From: a virus
Reading direction: 5' to 3' (one strand)
Length of the DNA: 64,000 bases
Virus record (IMG/VR): IMGVR_UViG_3300023178_000023
Location: 1-64,000 of that record
Numbering within the stretch: the first letter of the stretch is position 1; each line of letters starts with the position of its first letter. A program made the translations under genes and the position numbers. Under the pieces are notes generated by a model that ran no database searches, had not been told where the DNA came from, and saw only the letters and a program-made list of their open reading frames with translations. This document shows positions 50,501-60,400 of the stretch, in pieces.

Positions 50501-50952
50501 CTAACAATAGAGGCGCTGCTGGAGGAACTTACACCATAAAAACTTATGCTTATGAAGATGGAAGATTTCAGTTAGAAGACCGTTCCTCTGTTGATAGTTG
50601 GGCCAATGCCGATCTTGGTGTTACTCCCTCTATGGGAAAATTCTATGTTGAGACTGGAGTGACATATTTTAGTTGTGGTAGAGAAACAAATTCTTCAGGA
50701 AGAACTGCCGGAACAGTAAGGAATTATGTTGCAGCCGTGGTCATGTCCCATGATGATCCGGGCGCTTGGAAAAATGATAACAATAATGATGATCGAATCA
50801 CATACACCTACACAGACACACAAGTCATAGTCGATTTCGGCAGCGGTATGGTTCATACACACGACAGAGTTTCCACCGACCCAGATGGAGTCCAAAGCGA
50901 GAATGGCGGTTTGGATCTGTTCTCCGGCAGCAGTTGGTTGGGTGGATGGTAA
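47554..50952 (+). CDS. Glycine-rich tail fibre / adhesin, 1132 aa
   Basis: Two copies of the ALPASGRITLAQIQGEF / TQIKFSDFFG attachment motif are seen at the N-terminus (4-20 and about 60-69). Two glycine-rich regions at about 308-484 and 655-775 (IVGGGGGGGAG; GAGGRGAGGGGGGAG; FGAGGGAGQHGGRG) suggest polyglycine-II-type sheets like the receptor-binding adhesins of T-even phages. The C-terminal third is beta-rich. It is probably the receptor-binding fibre. GC content rises locally in the Gly-rich parts. Confidence 0.72.
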   Translation: MSITALPASGRITLAQIQGEFNPSDNSAPHALSEYYRGHGNVEDIIENENIPAVQKTQIKFSDFFGTSDEVGPSSVDLPAINVEDFWQECQGVNNWNDIQDNWKQYVTRINDRHAVAVDVRSEKAKVEVEFNNTGFGPPIMMETGVGEDTGFEKLLRNTQENKDYFEFGEWALTVPNKFYRFRIVATAGGGSGSVQKTELTGDALLNKDLPGLEESGYKGGDAVIISNGATVKMFGAPGGTDPDGIPDVSIIPEQGQYTVKNNGTVTGDYLKISSTTVEHPLVVTKGNYILEAGQKHTIKIVGGGGGGGAGSDDWKDFGAVGTAGTATTIEILKEDGSVHETYSAAGGRRGKGGDRPKWGGGETSTHTRLIGLKYGERGQSSTFGAGGGGGAQGSTGRHGTAGGAGGRGAGGGGGGAGVKWRTGFGGQGGGAGEEKTVEIDLTGKTQNWTMKVTAIGQGGAGGPRDGGSTKGGAGGTGGNGAIEYNSVMSSDKPRFVQFYWSNNVIESYYAGNNSRTTAQEYSGTSYNYISEVNEISRVGETRYYSLTRIPIPESADNDGVADVNWSTSRSNLMEVSGGIETSKPLGKYMHRFPDSAKRYTQDNIVNYTVGEDGNFMLPIGPPTGNARFSVFGDPSKYPINMYYREFDQRAQHQDKKGGSGKGGKSFYGDGTVGAAEYPNISGPEGTPAFGAGGGAGQHGGRGSDAYGYTETYGGYGAPTAYLGDFSCEPGDIINIQVPQGGRESRNEYTEYDEDTGDGQRYVSRADRGGDGLVQIYGLHGPSFTEMSHGGIVLMDDTGRVLKNLYSSGTSKRGVNEGLPSIPNKISVVLNGTTDPSSPKRYYIGYTARIRKSGKFRTPTKFNAPGAKVTITPTFTENVTPTEFQPIYLLPDYQGQEEVSVGTFGTRDAIDNELVPNWFIKKCDVTFTATRDAGDSNTATFTKVESTNADVGPDTITFGPNGGTQTFTVAEDEVYALRPSNITNNRGAAGGTYTIKTYAYEDGRFQLEDRSSVDSWANADLGVTPSMGKFYVETGVTYFSCGRETNSSGRTAGTVRNYVAAVVMSHDDPGAWKNDNNNDDRITYTYTDTQVIVDFGSGMVHTHDRVSTDPDGVQSENGGLDLFSGSSWLGGW

Positions 50953-50980
50953 AGGTTGAAACTAGTAAGGATAAAATATA

Positions 50981-51019
50981 ATGACATTCGCAATACAAAT
51001 ATTTGAAGGTAGATATTAA
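50981..51019 (+). CDS. Possible 12-residue leader mini-ORF
   Basis: ATG at 50981 with AAGGAT upstream, product MTFAIQIFEGRY, and a stop that overlaps the next gene's ATG (TAATG at 51017-51021). It could couple translation to the fibre-type gene. Very short; may be chance. Confidence 0.3.
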   Translation: MTFAIQIFEGRY

Positions 51020-53067
51020 TGGCACAAAGATATGTAGATCCTAGCACTTTTACAAACTACGGAGTATCTAGACAAAGAAGTTCTTTCACCACACTTCAGG
51101 GTGTTGGTGAAATTTCTAGTGCTGGAGCGATTTCTGGCGGCGCGATGATGGTTCTTGCGACAGATTTGACTACAAGTTGGACTATGTATAATGGAGATCC
51201 TATTGCGGGAAATGAAATTATTGATCAGGATATTGCCAGTCCAGTGACTCCAATCACAAAACAATTTTTCACACAGGTTTCTTTGAATCGTCCAACCACT
51301 TCTAATGGCGCGGGCTCTGGACCTTATGCTGGAGTTGCAAACTTTAGTCAACTCAATGCTGGAATTAATCCAGAACAACATGTTATGGTTTTTGAAACTA
51401 ATGACGATATTTTACCAAAAAGTGGTGCCGTTTCGAGAGGGATTGACCAAAATTATAGAATTAGATTTGAGTTGGATTTGCGTCCAAGACTTTATTTTGA
51501 TGTGGCAGGAAATTCTGGTGATGTTGAATTTAACCAAGAATTATATCAATTAAATATTCGTATGAGTTCTAGGGGCGATCCGCAATATGCAGTTGGTAGT
51601 ACAATTGATGAAGCAACATTTGTTCCAGATTCTTATCATCCTGGCTATTCATTTACAGGAACATTAGCTTCTGGATGGGAGTTATCCACAGGAATACCAA
51701 ATCCAAAATATGGTTGGTTCAAAGTAAATGTAGGAACCGCAAATCAAATATTAAATGATGGTAGTGTAGTATCTCCACAATTGAGTGGTGATGGACTTAT
51801 TACATTAGAAAACGGTTCGTCCACAAACACATCAGTTATTAGAAATCCTGGCGAGATGGTAGACTTATCTTTTGATGATGTTGTTATTGCTGCTGATGTT
51901 TCTAATAGTGGCCCATATCATGTTTACGGAACTGAAACGGACACTTCTACATATGGCCTTAGTAAAGGATATTATTATCCATTGTATCTAGACCAAGCAG
52001 CTTCGAATGCAGCGGATATTGCAGCAGGAGGCACAGGAATATCTCATACTCATACTTTTACTGAATATCCTCTTGCCACCTTCTATATGCCAGATTCTGA
52101 CCAAAATCATACAATGGCAACCGCTCCGAGCTCTTCTAGTTACACAAGATATATAAACAATAGATCGATAAGATTTAGAAATAAAAGAAAAGGTGGTGGA
52201 TGGTTTAAGAGATATCCTAAAACCGACCCTACTCTTGAAGGAACATATCCTTTTTCATATAGATTAACAATGACTGAAAGAGGATTAATTTTATATATGT
52301 ATGATGATGCGGCAAGTGATCAGGCAGATGATTATGCGTGGTTTTGCGTTCAAAGAACAGTAAGCAATGAAAGTGGATTACCAAGAACAGATGAGGGTTC
52401 AAAATTTCCAGTTCACGCAATGTACTCATGTTCAAGAGAATCTTCATATTCTAGTGATGCAGGAGTTTATTTTTCCAGTCAGGCTGCAAATTTACAAACA
52501 GCAGAAACTATGGTTAATCAAGTTTACGACGATCAAGGAAATGAATATACGCTTGAAAATATTGATAATACTAAAACATTTTATATTTTGAGTCCATTTG
52601 ATAGAGAAGATTATCTTGGAGATGAAGCAGCCGCAAAAAATATTTGGAGATTTGTTGTAAGAGAATTTGATATTCAAAAACCATCTGATGTTCATAAATT
52701 TGCAACAAGACATCAAATTGATAGCAATGCAGTAATCAATCCACTGGAACAATTAGCAATCACAGACGAAAACAGATTTGTCATTACATTTCCAACGGGA
52801 CTTACGACACAAAGATTTATGTATCCAAAAGAAGAGATAGATCTTATTTGTTTTTCCTCTGCTGAAGTTGTTGCTGAAGGAAGTAATATTCCAATGGCAA
52901 CATATCTATACGATGGAGCTAGTGAAGATAAAAGACGCTATCAGGGAATGCGTTCAACTGCTGCATTTGGAAACGGTATGAGAATTATGGTTTTGGTTAA
53001 TTCACAATACATATTTAATTCGGATGTTAACTTAGATGCCAACGACCCTGTTGGAACAGGAACTTAA
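51019..53067 (+). CDS. Paralogous structural protein A, 682 aa
   Basis: First and shortest of three tandem paralogues. The shared core is PFSYRLTMTERGLILYMYDD with DDYAWFCVQR (about 411-445), and the shared end has RFVVREFDIQKPSDVHKFAT, INPLEQLAI, then TTQRFMYPKEEIDLICFSSA and GNGMRIMVLVNSQ. The N-terminal part is different. Beta-rich, no known enzyme motif. Likely exterior virion or fibre protein. GAAGGTAG ribosome site. Confidence 0.7.
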   Translation: MAQRYVDPSTFTNYGVSRQRSSFTTLQGVGEISSAGAISGGAMMVLATDLTTSWTMYNGDPIAGNEIIDQDIASPVTPITKQFFTQVSLNRPTTSNGAGSGPYAGVANFSQLNAGINPEQHVMVFETNDDILPKSGAVSRGIDQNYRIRFELDLRPRLYFDVAGNSGDVEFNQELYQLNIRMSSRGDPQYAVGSTIDEATFVPDSYHPGYSFTGTLASGWELSTGIPNPKYGWFKVNVGTANQILNDGSVVSPQLSGDGLITLENGSSTNTSVIRNPGEMVDLSFDDVVIAADVSNSGPYHVYGTETDTSTYGLSKGYYYPLYLDQAASNAADIAAGGTGISHTHTFTEYPLATFYMPDSDQNHTMATAPSSSSYTRYINNRSIRFRNKRKGGGWFKRYPKTDPTLEGTYPFSYRLTMTERGLILYMYDDAASDQADDYAWFCVQRTVSNESGLPRTDEGSKFPVHAMYSCSRESSYSSDAGVYFSSQAANLQTAETMVNQVYDDQGNEYTLENIDNTKTFYILSPFDREDYLGDEAAAKNIWRFVVREFDIQKPSDVHKFATRHQIDSNAVINPLEQLAITDENRFVITFPTGLTTQRFMYPKEEIDLICFSSAEVVAEGSNIPMATYLYDGASEDKRRYQGMRSTAAFGNGMRIMVLVNSQYIFNSDVNLDANDPVGTGT

Positions 53068-53093
53068 TAAAGATATAAGGACTATTTTTTTTT

Positions 53094-53101
53094 TATAAAT
53101 A
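53094..53101 (+). promoter_or_regulatory. T4-type late promoter for paralogue B
   Basis: TATAAATA in the stretch TTTTTTTATAAATATAAAGAAAA, nearly the same as at 57414. The ribosome site AAGGAGAA follows about 20 bases later. Confidence 0.8.
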
Positions 53102-53129
53102 TAAAGAAAAATACACAAAGGAGAATTTA

Positions 53130-56100
53130 ATGCCTATCGCCAGCGGATTCAGTATTCAAAGAAATGACATTATTGATGTCGCACATCGGACGCAGAAAGA
53201 AATGCACACAGCAAATTCTGCGACCGATACCTATATTTTAAGATCAAAACCAGATTTCACTGATAAAGAGTGGGAATGGGATATCAGAATGGGTGAAGTC
53301 AGATTGTATCTGGATAGAAGAAAAGGAAATAATGTTCTTGCTATTCCAACAATGGCATCAGAAATAACAGAATGGCGCGGAAAAAATTATACGGAAGGTT
53401 CTTTAGTTGCTGGAGAAGGTGGTGTAATTTACGATAGTAGTGTTGGTGAATTTGGAGCATTAATATTTAGCGATCTTTCTAAACCAACTTCTGGCGAAAT
53501 TGTTGAAATTCAATATAGTGAGGCACTAGAAAAATTTACTGGCAATGACGGCGGCCTTCTTTTCCAACTGGCACATGACCTTTGTGTTCATCCATATAAT
53601 ACTCCAGAAACTTTTAGGGCAAAATTTAGTAATGCAGAGACATTAAAAATTAATCCGGCCGGAGATGCGCTTGATCCAACCACTAATGGCATCAACCCAA
53701 GCCAAACAATTACTGGAACTCTTCTTAGCCAAAACGGCGACAACCTATCGGTGTTCAGAAACGATTTATCTGTAAGATATAATCATGATTATTTAGAAGA
53801 TGGAACGAAGGCTGAACAAAGAGAAGGGTATCAGTTGTGGAAGGTTGTTACAGAACATAGAGAATCGGCCACTGTAGACCTTAGTGCTGGCGCTAACGCA
53901 ACAACTCCTATAACTTTGATGGACGATTTTCCTTTAATTGAAGGAGATCTTGGTTCTGGTGAATTTAGAGTTGCAATTAATGGAAGAGTTATTCCAAGAG
54001 ATCACTATACAATTAGTAGTGAGGTTGCTGATAGAAAATCTACATTCAAACTGATAAGAGATACAACTTTATATCCACTAACTTGGGTCGCAGATTTAGT
54101 TTCATCGAATATTGTAATCACCTATCATTGGGCAAAATCGCTAGATGTTCCATATGGGGCATTAGTTGGTTATAAAGGAATGGGCCCAGATCAGGCAAAT
54201 TTAACACAAACTAATGCAACTGTAAATCCAGCAGATGGTTCTTTTCCTAGACAGGGCGCAGATAAAGAGTATTGGGTATATAGTACTCCAATTTTAGCAT
54301 CCCCTGCTACAACAGGAATTAACGGATTTGTTGGTTGGGTTTATGATACTGGTACAAACGCAGCAAATGTTGTAACAGATCAAAGTACGGTAGGTACACC
54401 TATTACTACAGATGGAATGAGCGAAAGAAGAAAAAATCTTGCTACCGTTTCTGATGGAGATGTATTCTACTTATCTTTCGTTCAAAATGACGATTTTGCA
54501 AACCCATTTGAATTGGTTTATCCAAAACCAGTAAGTTCTGAATCAGCTGATGTTAAAGCAGCGCTGAGAAGAATTACTAATAAATTTCTTGTTGAGTCAG
54601 ATAAGGGTGTTGATTTATTGTCAGCATCAGATATGTCTTTCCTTAATAGTTATTCTCCTGTTACTGCAAGAAAATCACAGAGATGGAGAATTAGATTTGA
54701 ATGGAATGAATCTGACTTTGCATTAAAAGTAAATGTTGCAACACACCATCAATTAAAAGATGATATGACCATTACTCAGCCTCAAGGTAGAGATGGAATT
54801 AAGTCTCCAGTCTATAGAGAGCCTGGAGAACTTTGTGATGTTTATAAAGAACCTGTTATTGGAAAGGGTGCAAGCGTTCAAATTACAACAGCAAAACAAC
54901 AGTGGTTCAAAAGAAATAAAATTGTTGATGAATTGTCCTTAACATATCCAATGTCATATCGTTTGACATGTACAAATCATGGGTTAGGATTATTTTTGTT
55001 CGATCAAGCCTCAGTAGATCAAGATGATGATTACGCATGGTTTGTTGTACAAAGACATGTGGATCAAACAACAGGACAGCCAGAATATACTGACAAGTCT
55101 CCCGTACATTGTGTATATTCTCCATTCAAACCAACTGCTGATATATCTACCATTAATAGATATTATGCTGTAGATGATTTGGATGATTTATCTCAACCAC
55201 CGCCAATTGCGAATGCATTGGGAGATATTTTTAAATCCGAATCTCCAACGATTTTCATAGACAAAGATAATTCTATTTTTAATGGATATGTAAATGCTGT
55301 AGATTTTAATAGTTTTGGATACACCACTGGCGTATCTGCTGGTATTTCCACTGGTGGAAATATAGTTACCACAGATTTCAAGGCCGATTTGTTTAGAGGA
55401 ATTACAGGCACTTCTGGAATTCCTTCGACATCTCTCTGGTCAGCAACAACATATTCGTTTCAAATAGATGCTAATACAGCTGATCTTTCAACATTGGAAG
55501 ATTCCGGCGCATTAATGGCTGGACGATATATTCAATTTGATGCTAATGATGCCTCATTTGCCTCAGCACCAAATCCAGCTGATGCCGTTGGCGGGCGTAT
55601 TATATCATATAACAAAAGCACTAAGGAATTGGTAATTTCTATGTCAGCAGACAAGAAAGCAGTTGCAGATGCTCTTGCGGGACAGGTGCCGGTTACTGCA
55701 CACTTAGGAACAAGTGCGACTGGTGATGTGATAGGAATTAACGATTTTGCACAATCATCTCTTGCACAAGATTATGGGATTTTACATACTTTACCATATA
55801 CAGGTGCGGACCAAGTTCTATTGACAACTCATAGTAGTGATTCAAATGCATTGTGTGTGAAGAATGAACTTGGAAATGTAAATGATTTGAATGTTGTTGG
55901 ATTTAACTCCCTTCCAAGAAGAAGAGAAACGGCAGTTACAATGGGTGCGTCAAAATCTCCAGTTCCACTTATAAGAGATTCTTTAGCAAATCCAGTTTCT
56001 ATGATTACTGCTACTTCTAATGGTAATAATTTTACAGCAAATCATCCAGCAGCTGCTCTGTGGGTAAATACATTAGATATGGCTCCTTCTGCTTCTGGTA

Positions 56101-57395
56101 ATGTAGTTTTCCCAGCACAACTATTAGATAGAATGTCTACTTTTAGGACAGCATCATCAAGCGGAACAGGAGTTCCACCTGTTCCAGAAAATATTAGTCT
56201 TTCAGATTATAAAGAAGGGGATTCTGCTGTTTTAGACATATTATATAACGCTCAACCAACAAACGCATCAAAAGTTTTTGAATCTATTGTTGTAGCAATT
56301 GATGATGTTGAAGTTGTAAGAGACCCAGATGCATATGTTCTTACATATGATGAATGGGTAGCACACGGCGATCCATCTACCGCTGGAAAATTTTTAGAAA
56401 TGCTTGAAGCGGCCGGTGCGGATAATATTGGACCAAACTTCAAACTTCCAGCAGTTAACACAACTGTTTCTAATCTATTGGGAGAGACAGTAGATGGAAC
56501 AATAGATGGTTCTGTTGTTAATAGAGTAACAAATCGTAGAATGTTTTTAGACAAAACTGGAGATTCTTTTGTAATCGCTTCTGGAAATTTAGTTGTCTCT
56601 ACAAACGATACAAAATTGAGTAGTTTATTGCCAGGTGATATTGTTTGGAAAGAAAACTCAACCACAGATGCTTCTAGAAATACATATATGTATGATTTCT
56701 GGAACAAAACTTTAGTATTCAAATATGCTCCTAGAGCAAGTGCAAACTTTAGTATTTCTATGGTAAATTATACATCTTCTAATCCATCTCAAAATAGATA
56801 TATTATTGATGTTCCAGAAGATAGAAATTTCCCAGAAACAAATATGAATAAAATTAAAACAATTAATAGATTTGTTGTTAGAGAACAGGACGTATTAAAA
56901 CCTTGGGATTATCATGTTTCTGCTACAATGCACGAAATTGACTCTCATGCGATCATCAATCCTCAAGAACAATTGTCCATAACACAGGATAGAAATTTTG
57001 TGTTCTCGTTCCCAACACAAATTACATCACAGAGGTTTTATTACCCACAAAGTGAACTTGATATTATTTGTGTATCTTCTGCTGATTTCTCTACTCAAGC
57101 TGGTCATGTAGAAATAAATAAGTATGGAGATTCAGATGGGTTGAATGGAGTATTTTCTGGAAATGATTTTGTTCCAGCGGGCCTCGATGGTGACGAAGGC
57201 ACAAGATATGCTGGGCATGTTGGACCAGATGGAGAAAAATATATCTGGAGAAAGTCTGCAAGAAAATATGAAGGAATGGTTTCTACACTTCCAAATGGAA
57301 ATGGTATGCGAATTTTCATGCAAGTAACGGGATCTAGTATTAGATACAGTGATGTGTCGCCAGGAAAAGATCCGGGCTCCGTCTTAGGAACATAA
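53130..57395 (+). CDS. Paralogous structural protein B, 1421 aa
   Basis: N-terminus SGFSIQRNDIIDVAHRTQKE. It shares LAHDLCVHPYN (about 146-156), SYRLTCTNHGLGLFLFDQAS with DQDDDYAWFVVQRHV (about 608-645), and the C-terminal KPWDYHVSATMHEIDSHAII then SQRFYYPQSELDIICVSSAD with proteins A and C. A long insert (about 660-1215) separates the core from the shared end. Its own late promoter. Beta-rich virion or fibre protein of unknown structure. Confidence 0.7.
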   Translation: MPIASGFSIQRNDIIDVAHRTQKEMHTANSATDTYILRSKPDFTDKEWEWDIRMGEVRLYLDRRKGNNVLAIPTMASEITEWRGKNYTEGSLVAGEGGVIYDSSVGEFGALIFSDLSKPTSGEIVEIQYSEALEKFTGNDGGLLFQLAHDLCVHPYNTPETFRAKFSNAETLKINPAGDALDPTTNGINPSQTITGTLLSQNGDNLSVFRNDLSVRYNHDYLEDGTKAEQREGYQLWKVVTEHRESATVDLSAGANATTPITLMDDFPLIEGDLGSGEFRVAINGRVIPRDHYTISSEVADRKSTFKLIRDTTLYPLTWVADLVSSNIVITYHWAKSLDVPYGALVGYKGMGPDQANLTQTNATVNPADGSFPRQGADKEYWVYSTPILASPATTGINGFVGWVYDTGTNAANVVTDQSTVGTPITTDGMSERRKNLATVSDGDVFYLSFVQNDDFANPFELVYPKPVSSESADVKAALRRITNKFLVESDKGVDLLSASDMSFLNSYSPVTARKSQRWRIRFEWNESDFALKVNVATHHQLKDDMTITQPQGRDGIKSPVYREPGELCDVYKEPVIGKGASVQITTAKQQWFKRNKIVDELSLTYPMSYRLTCTNHGLGLFLFDQASVDQDDDYAWFVVQRHVDQTTGQPEYTDKSPVHCVYSPFKPTADISTINRYYAVDDLDDLSQPPPIANALGDIFKSESPTIFIDKDNSIFNGYVNAVDFNSFGYTTGVSAGISTGGNIVTTDFKADLFRGITGTSGIPSTSLWSATTYSFQIDANTADLSTLEDSGALMAGRYIQFDANDASFASAPNPADAVGGRIISYNKSTKELVISMSADKKAVADALAGQVPVTAHLGTSATGDVIGINDFAQSSLAQDYGILHTLPYTGADQVLLTTHSSDSNALCVKNELGNVNDLNVVGFNSLPRRRETAVTMGASKSPVPLIRDSLANPVSMITATSNGNNFTANHPAAALWVNTLDMAPSASGNVVFPAQLLDRMSTFRTASSSGTGVPPVPENISLSDYKEGDSAVLDILYNAQPTNASKVFESIVVAIDDVEVVRDPDAYVLTYDEWVAHGDPSTAGKFLEMLEAAGADNIGPNFKLPAVNTTVSNLLGETVDGTIDGSVVNRVTNRRMFLDKTGDSFVIASGNLVVSTNDTKLSSLLPGDIVWKENSTTDASRNTYMYDFWNKTLVFKYAPRASANFSISMVNYTSSNPSQNRYIIDVPEDRNFPETNMNKIKTINRFVVREQDVLKPWDYHVSATMHEIDSHAIINPQEQLSITQDRNFVFSFPTQITSQRFYYPQSELDIICVSSADFSTQAGHVEINKYGDSDGLNGVFSGNDFVPAGLDGDEGTRYAGHVGPDGEKYIWRKSARKYEGMVSTLPNGNGMRIFMQVTGSSIRYSDVSPGKDPGSVLGT

Positions 57396-57413
57396 ACATA
57401 GGAAAAGTTTTTT

Positions 57414-57421
57414 TATAAATA
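57414..57421 (+). promoter_or_regulatory. T4-type late promoter for paralogue C
   Basis: TATAAATA with the same flanks (TTTTTTTATAAATATAAAGAAAA) as at 53094, so promoter and gene were probably duplicated together. Confidence 0.8.
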
Positions 57422-57452
57422 TAAAGAAAAGCAACTTTAAAGGAGAACATAA

Positions 57453-60400
57453 ATGGCTACCTCACTAGCAACCGAATTTTTGTCAGGTGGTTTTTCTATC
57501 CAAAGAAACGAAATGGTGTCTATGCAGCAACAGAAACACCGCCAAAAGTTTCAGTTTTTGAATAGTTTTAACCAAACATATACAAGACTCGATAGACCAG
57601 CACAAGGAGAATTTGATAGAATTCGTCCTTATTCACTATCATCTGAAAAAAGACAATTTATTGGTGGGACTGTTACTACAGTAACTACTCCATTAACACA
57701 AACATATAGAAATGGAAATCAAAAAGCACAACTAGGAGGTATCACTTTAAACTCACAGGGTGGTATTGTAACTCTCAATGTTCTTTCTGGTGGATATGGT
57801 TATGCTCCTAGTACAACATTTAATGTGATCTTTAGAGGTGGCCAACCAGATGTTGGAACTTTCGAGCAATGTTACGCTACAGCACAATCAGACGGTGAGG
57901 GTAGAATTGTTTCTGTAGATATTCAAGTCACTGGATTGAACTATGATGAAACAACTGGTGCCGAAATTACAGCAGAAATAGATGAGTCTCCTACTATTGG
58001 ACAGTTCTATGTTTCTTTCTTTGATGGGGTTGGTGCTATTACTGGAGTTGATATTGAAAGTGGAAACACAGGACATCGCCCTGGCGTTTATTTTGTAGAA
58101 GCTGGCACGGTTGCTGTTGGTGTCGGTGAGGATGGTGTAACTCCAAACGCTTCAGCAGGTTCTGGTGGTACTTTCCAAGTGCATGTTGATAATAGCGGCG
58201 CTGTTATTAAAGTAGTTCCTCTTACTTTTGGACAAGATTATCTTGTCGGAAATGAAATTACTATTCCAGCAACACGACTTGGTAATAATGGAACTCAGTT
58301 AACACCAGTTACCGATCTTGTTATTAGTGTCAGTTCTGTTGTTGACGCCGATCAGTTTGCCCTTGATTATGGAACAGTCACTTGGAGAAGTGAAACCTTT
58401 CAAGTTGGCGATACTGTTGTTTTAGAATATTTTATCGATACTTCTAGAGATACAAGAGCTGTTGATGGTGTTCTTAGAACACTTGCTACTGATTTGTGTC
58501 TACATCCATATGGAAACTATTATAGTTCTGCATTTTCAACTGTCCAACAAAGAAATGCTGTTTTGACTTGGGATGCTGCTCCGACTTATGGTGTTACTAC
58601 ATTTACTGCCACTTTAACAGATGCTGTTTCTGGATTTGCTTTAACAGCAGATACAGGATTTCAACCAGGCGATGTTGGTAAAAGAATTATTGAACCAAAT
58701 AAAACTGGCGCTGCAAAAATTATATCTGTAGATGCCGCTGGTGTTGCTACAGTAACTATGGATAATGTTTTGGAACCAGATACAAGAGAAGTAAATGCAT
58801 TTGAAAGTTCCACAAAAACCACATATTCGGTAGGAGAATGGAGACTTGCGATTGCAACATCTGAATTTGAATCGCAACCATATAATATCATTTATCCATA
58901 TCTCAATTCAGATGCAACTTCTCCAATTCCAATCGCAGTTGATGGTCAACAAAACCATAGAGATGTTAAAACATGTATCAATAGAATTGGTGATATGTTT
59001 ATTGTAGAATCTGAAAAGGCAACAGACCTTCTTTCTTCGAAAGCAGATATTAACTCTGCTACTTCAGCTATACCATCTTCGGTTTCTTTGACACAACCAG
59101 TAAAAGATGCTAGAAAACCACAAAAATGGAGAATGAGATTCTTCTATGACCAAAGAGATGAATATCTTTATGTAAATATAGCAACTTCTCTTCAAATTAA
59201 GGACAATGGAGATTTGACAAAAGGTCAAGGACGTGATGGTATTAAACAGGCAGTATTTAGACAGCCAGGAGAATTAAGTGAAATTTATTACAATTTCTCC
59301 AATGATACTAACAAAGCAAAATCTGGTTGGTTCCGTAGACAAGGTAAAACAACAGACGATATTGAAAGCGGATATCCACTTGCATATCGTTTAACTTGTA
59401 CTGACCATGGCACAGGACTGTTCTTGTTTGACCAAGCATCAGTAGATCAAGATGATGACTACGCATGGTTTGTTGTACAAAGACATGTTAACAATGTTTC
59501 TGGAAGAATCGAATTTGAAGATGGAAAATCTCCAGTACATTGTTTATATTCACCATCTACAAGGCCAGAAGAAACATCAAACTATAATGTAGGTTTCTTT
59601 GCAGAAGTTGATGAAGATTTGGATGTTATCAGTGGACAAACTACAATAACATCAAAATCTCTTGAAGAACTTCAAATCTATGATGTGAATGGTAGATTGC
59701 TTAAACCAGGCCTACCAGTAGATGTATCTATTGTTACAGATTCTAGTCCTGTGGAATTTAGAACTACTCCATATTCGGGCGGACCTAAATATCTCGCTCC
59801 AACTCTTGCTGCTGGCGGTGTTGCCGGTGTTGGTCCGTATGATGGAATTTCATTTGTCGATACCGCGACACTAGGAACAGATTCCACAACTGGATATACA
59901 ATTATTAATGACCAAGTGCTTATGCCAGCAATTACTGGTGGTGCGACTGGAACATATGAAGATCTAGCTATTTCAAAAAGTGCTGGATTTACAGGAGCAA
60001 CTATTACTGATAGAACTCAATTTTCTCTGAATTTTGCTAAGGGATATGGAACAACTTTTGTTCCTGTGGGACAATTTATCACTGCACTAGAACAAACGAA
60101 TAGATTTACAGCTAATGTGGATGAAGATATTGCAAAAACCGCAGCAGACATAGGAGACTCCAGAACCGTTGTTGCAAAGGCTGGATTTACTATTGGTGGT
60201 TTGGATAACTTTAACGCAGCAAGAAATCAGATGACGGGCCCTGCTAGACTCGGATTGACGCCATCTAGAATTAGACATAGAAGTAGATCTGGTGTTGATA
60301 CATACTTAGAGGTTTCCGATTTCCAATTCCTTGATAAAACTGAAATTGCACCAAGGGTAAATCCAAACGGCAAGGCAAGAGAACTTCCAGTCGTTTCATC

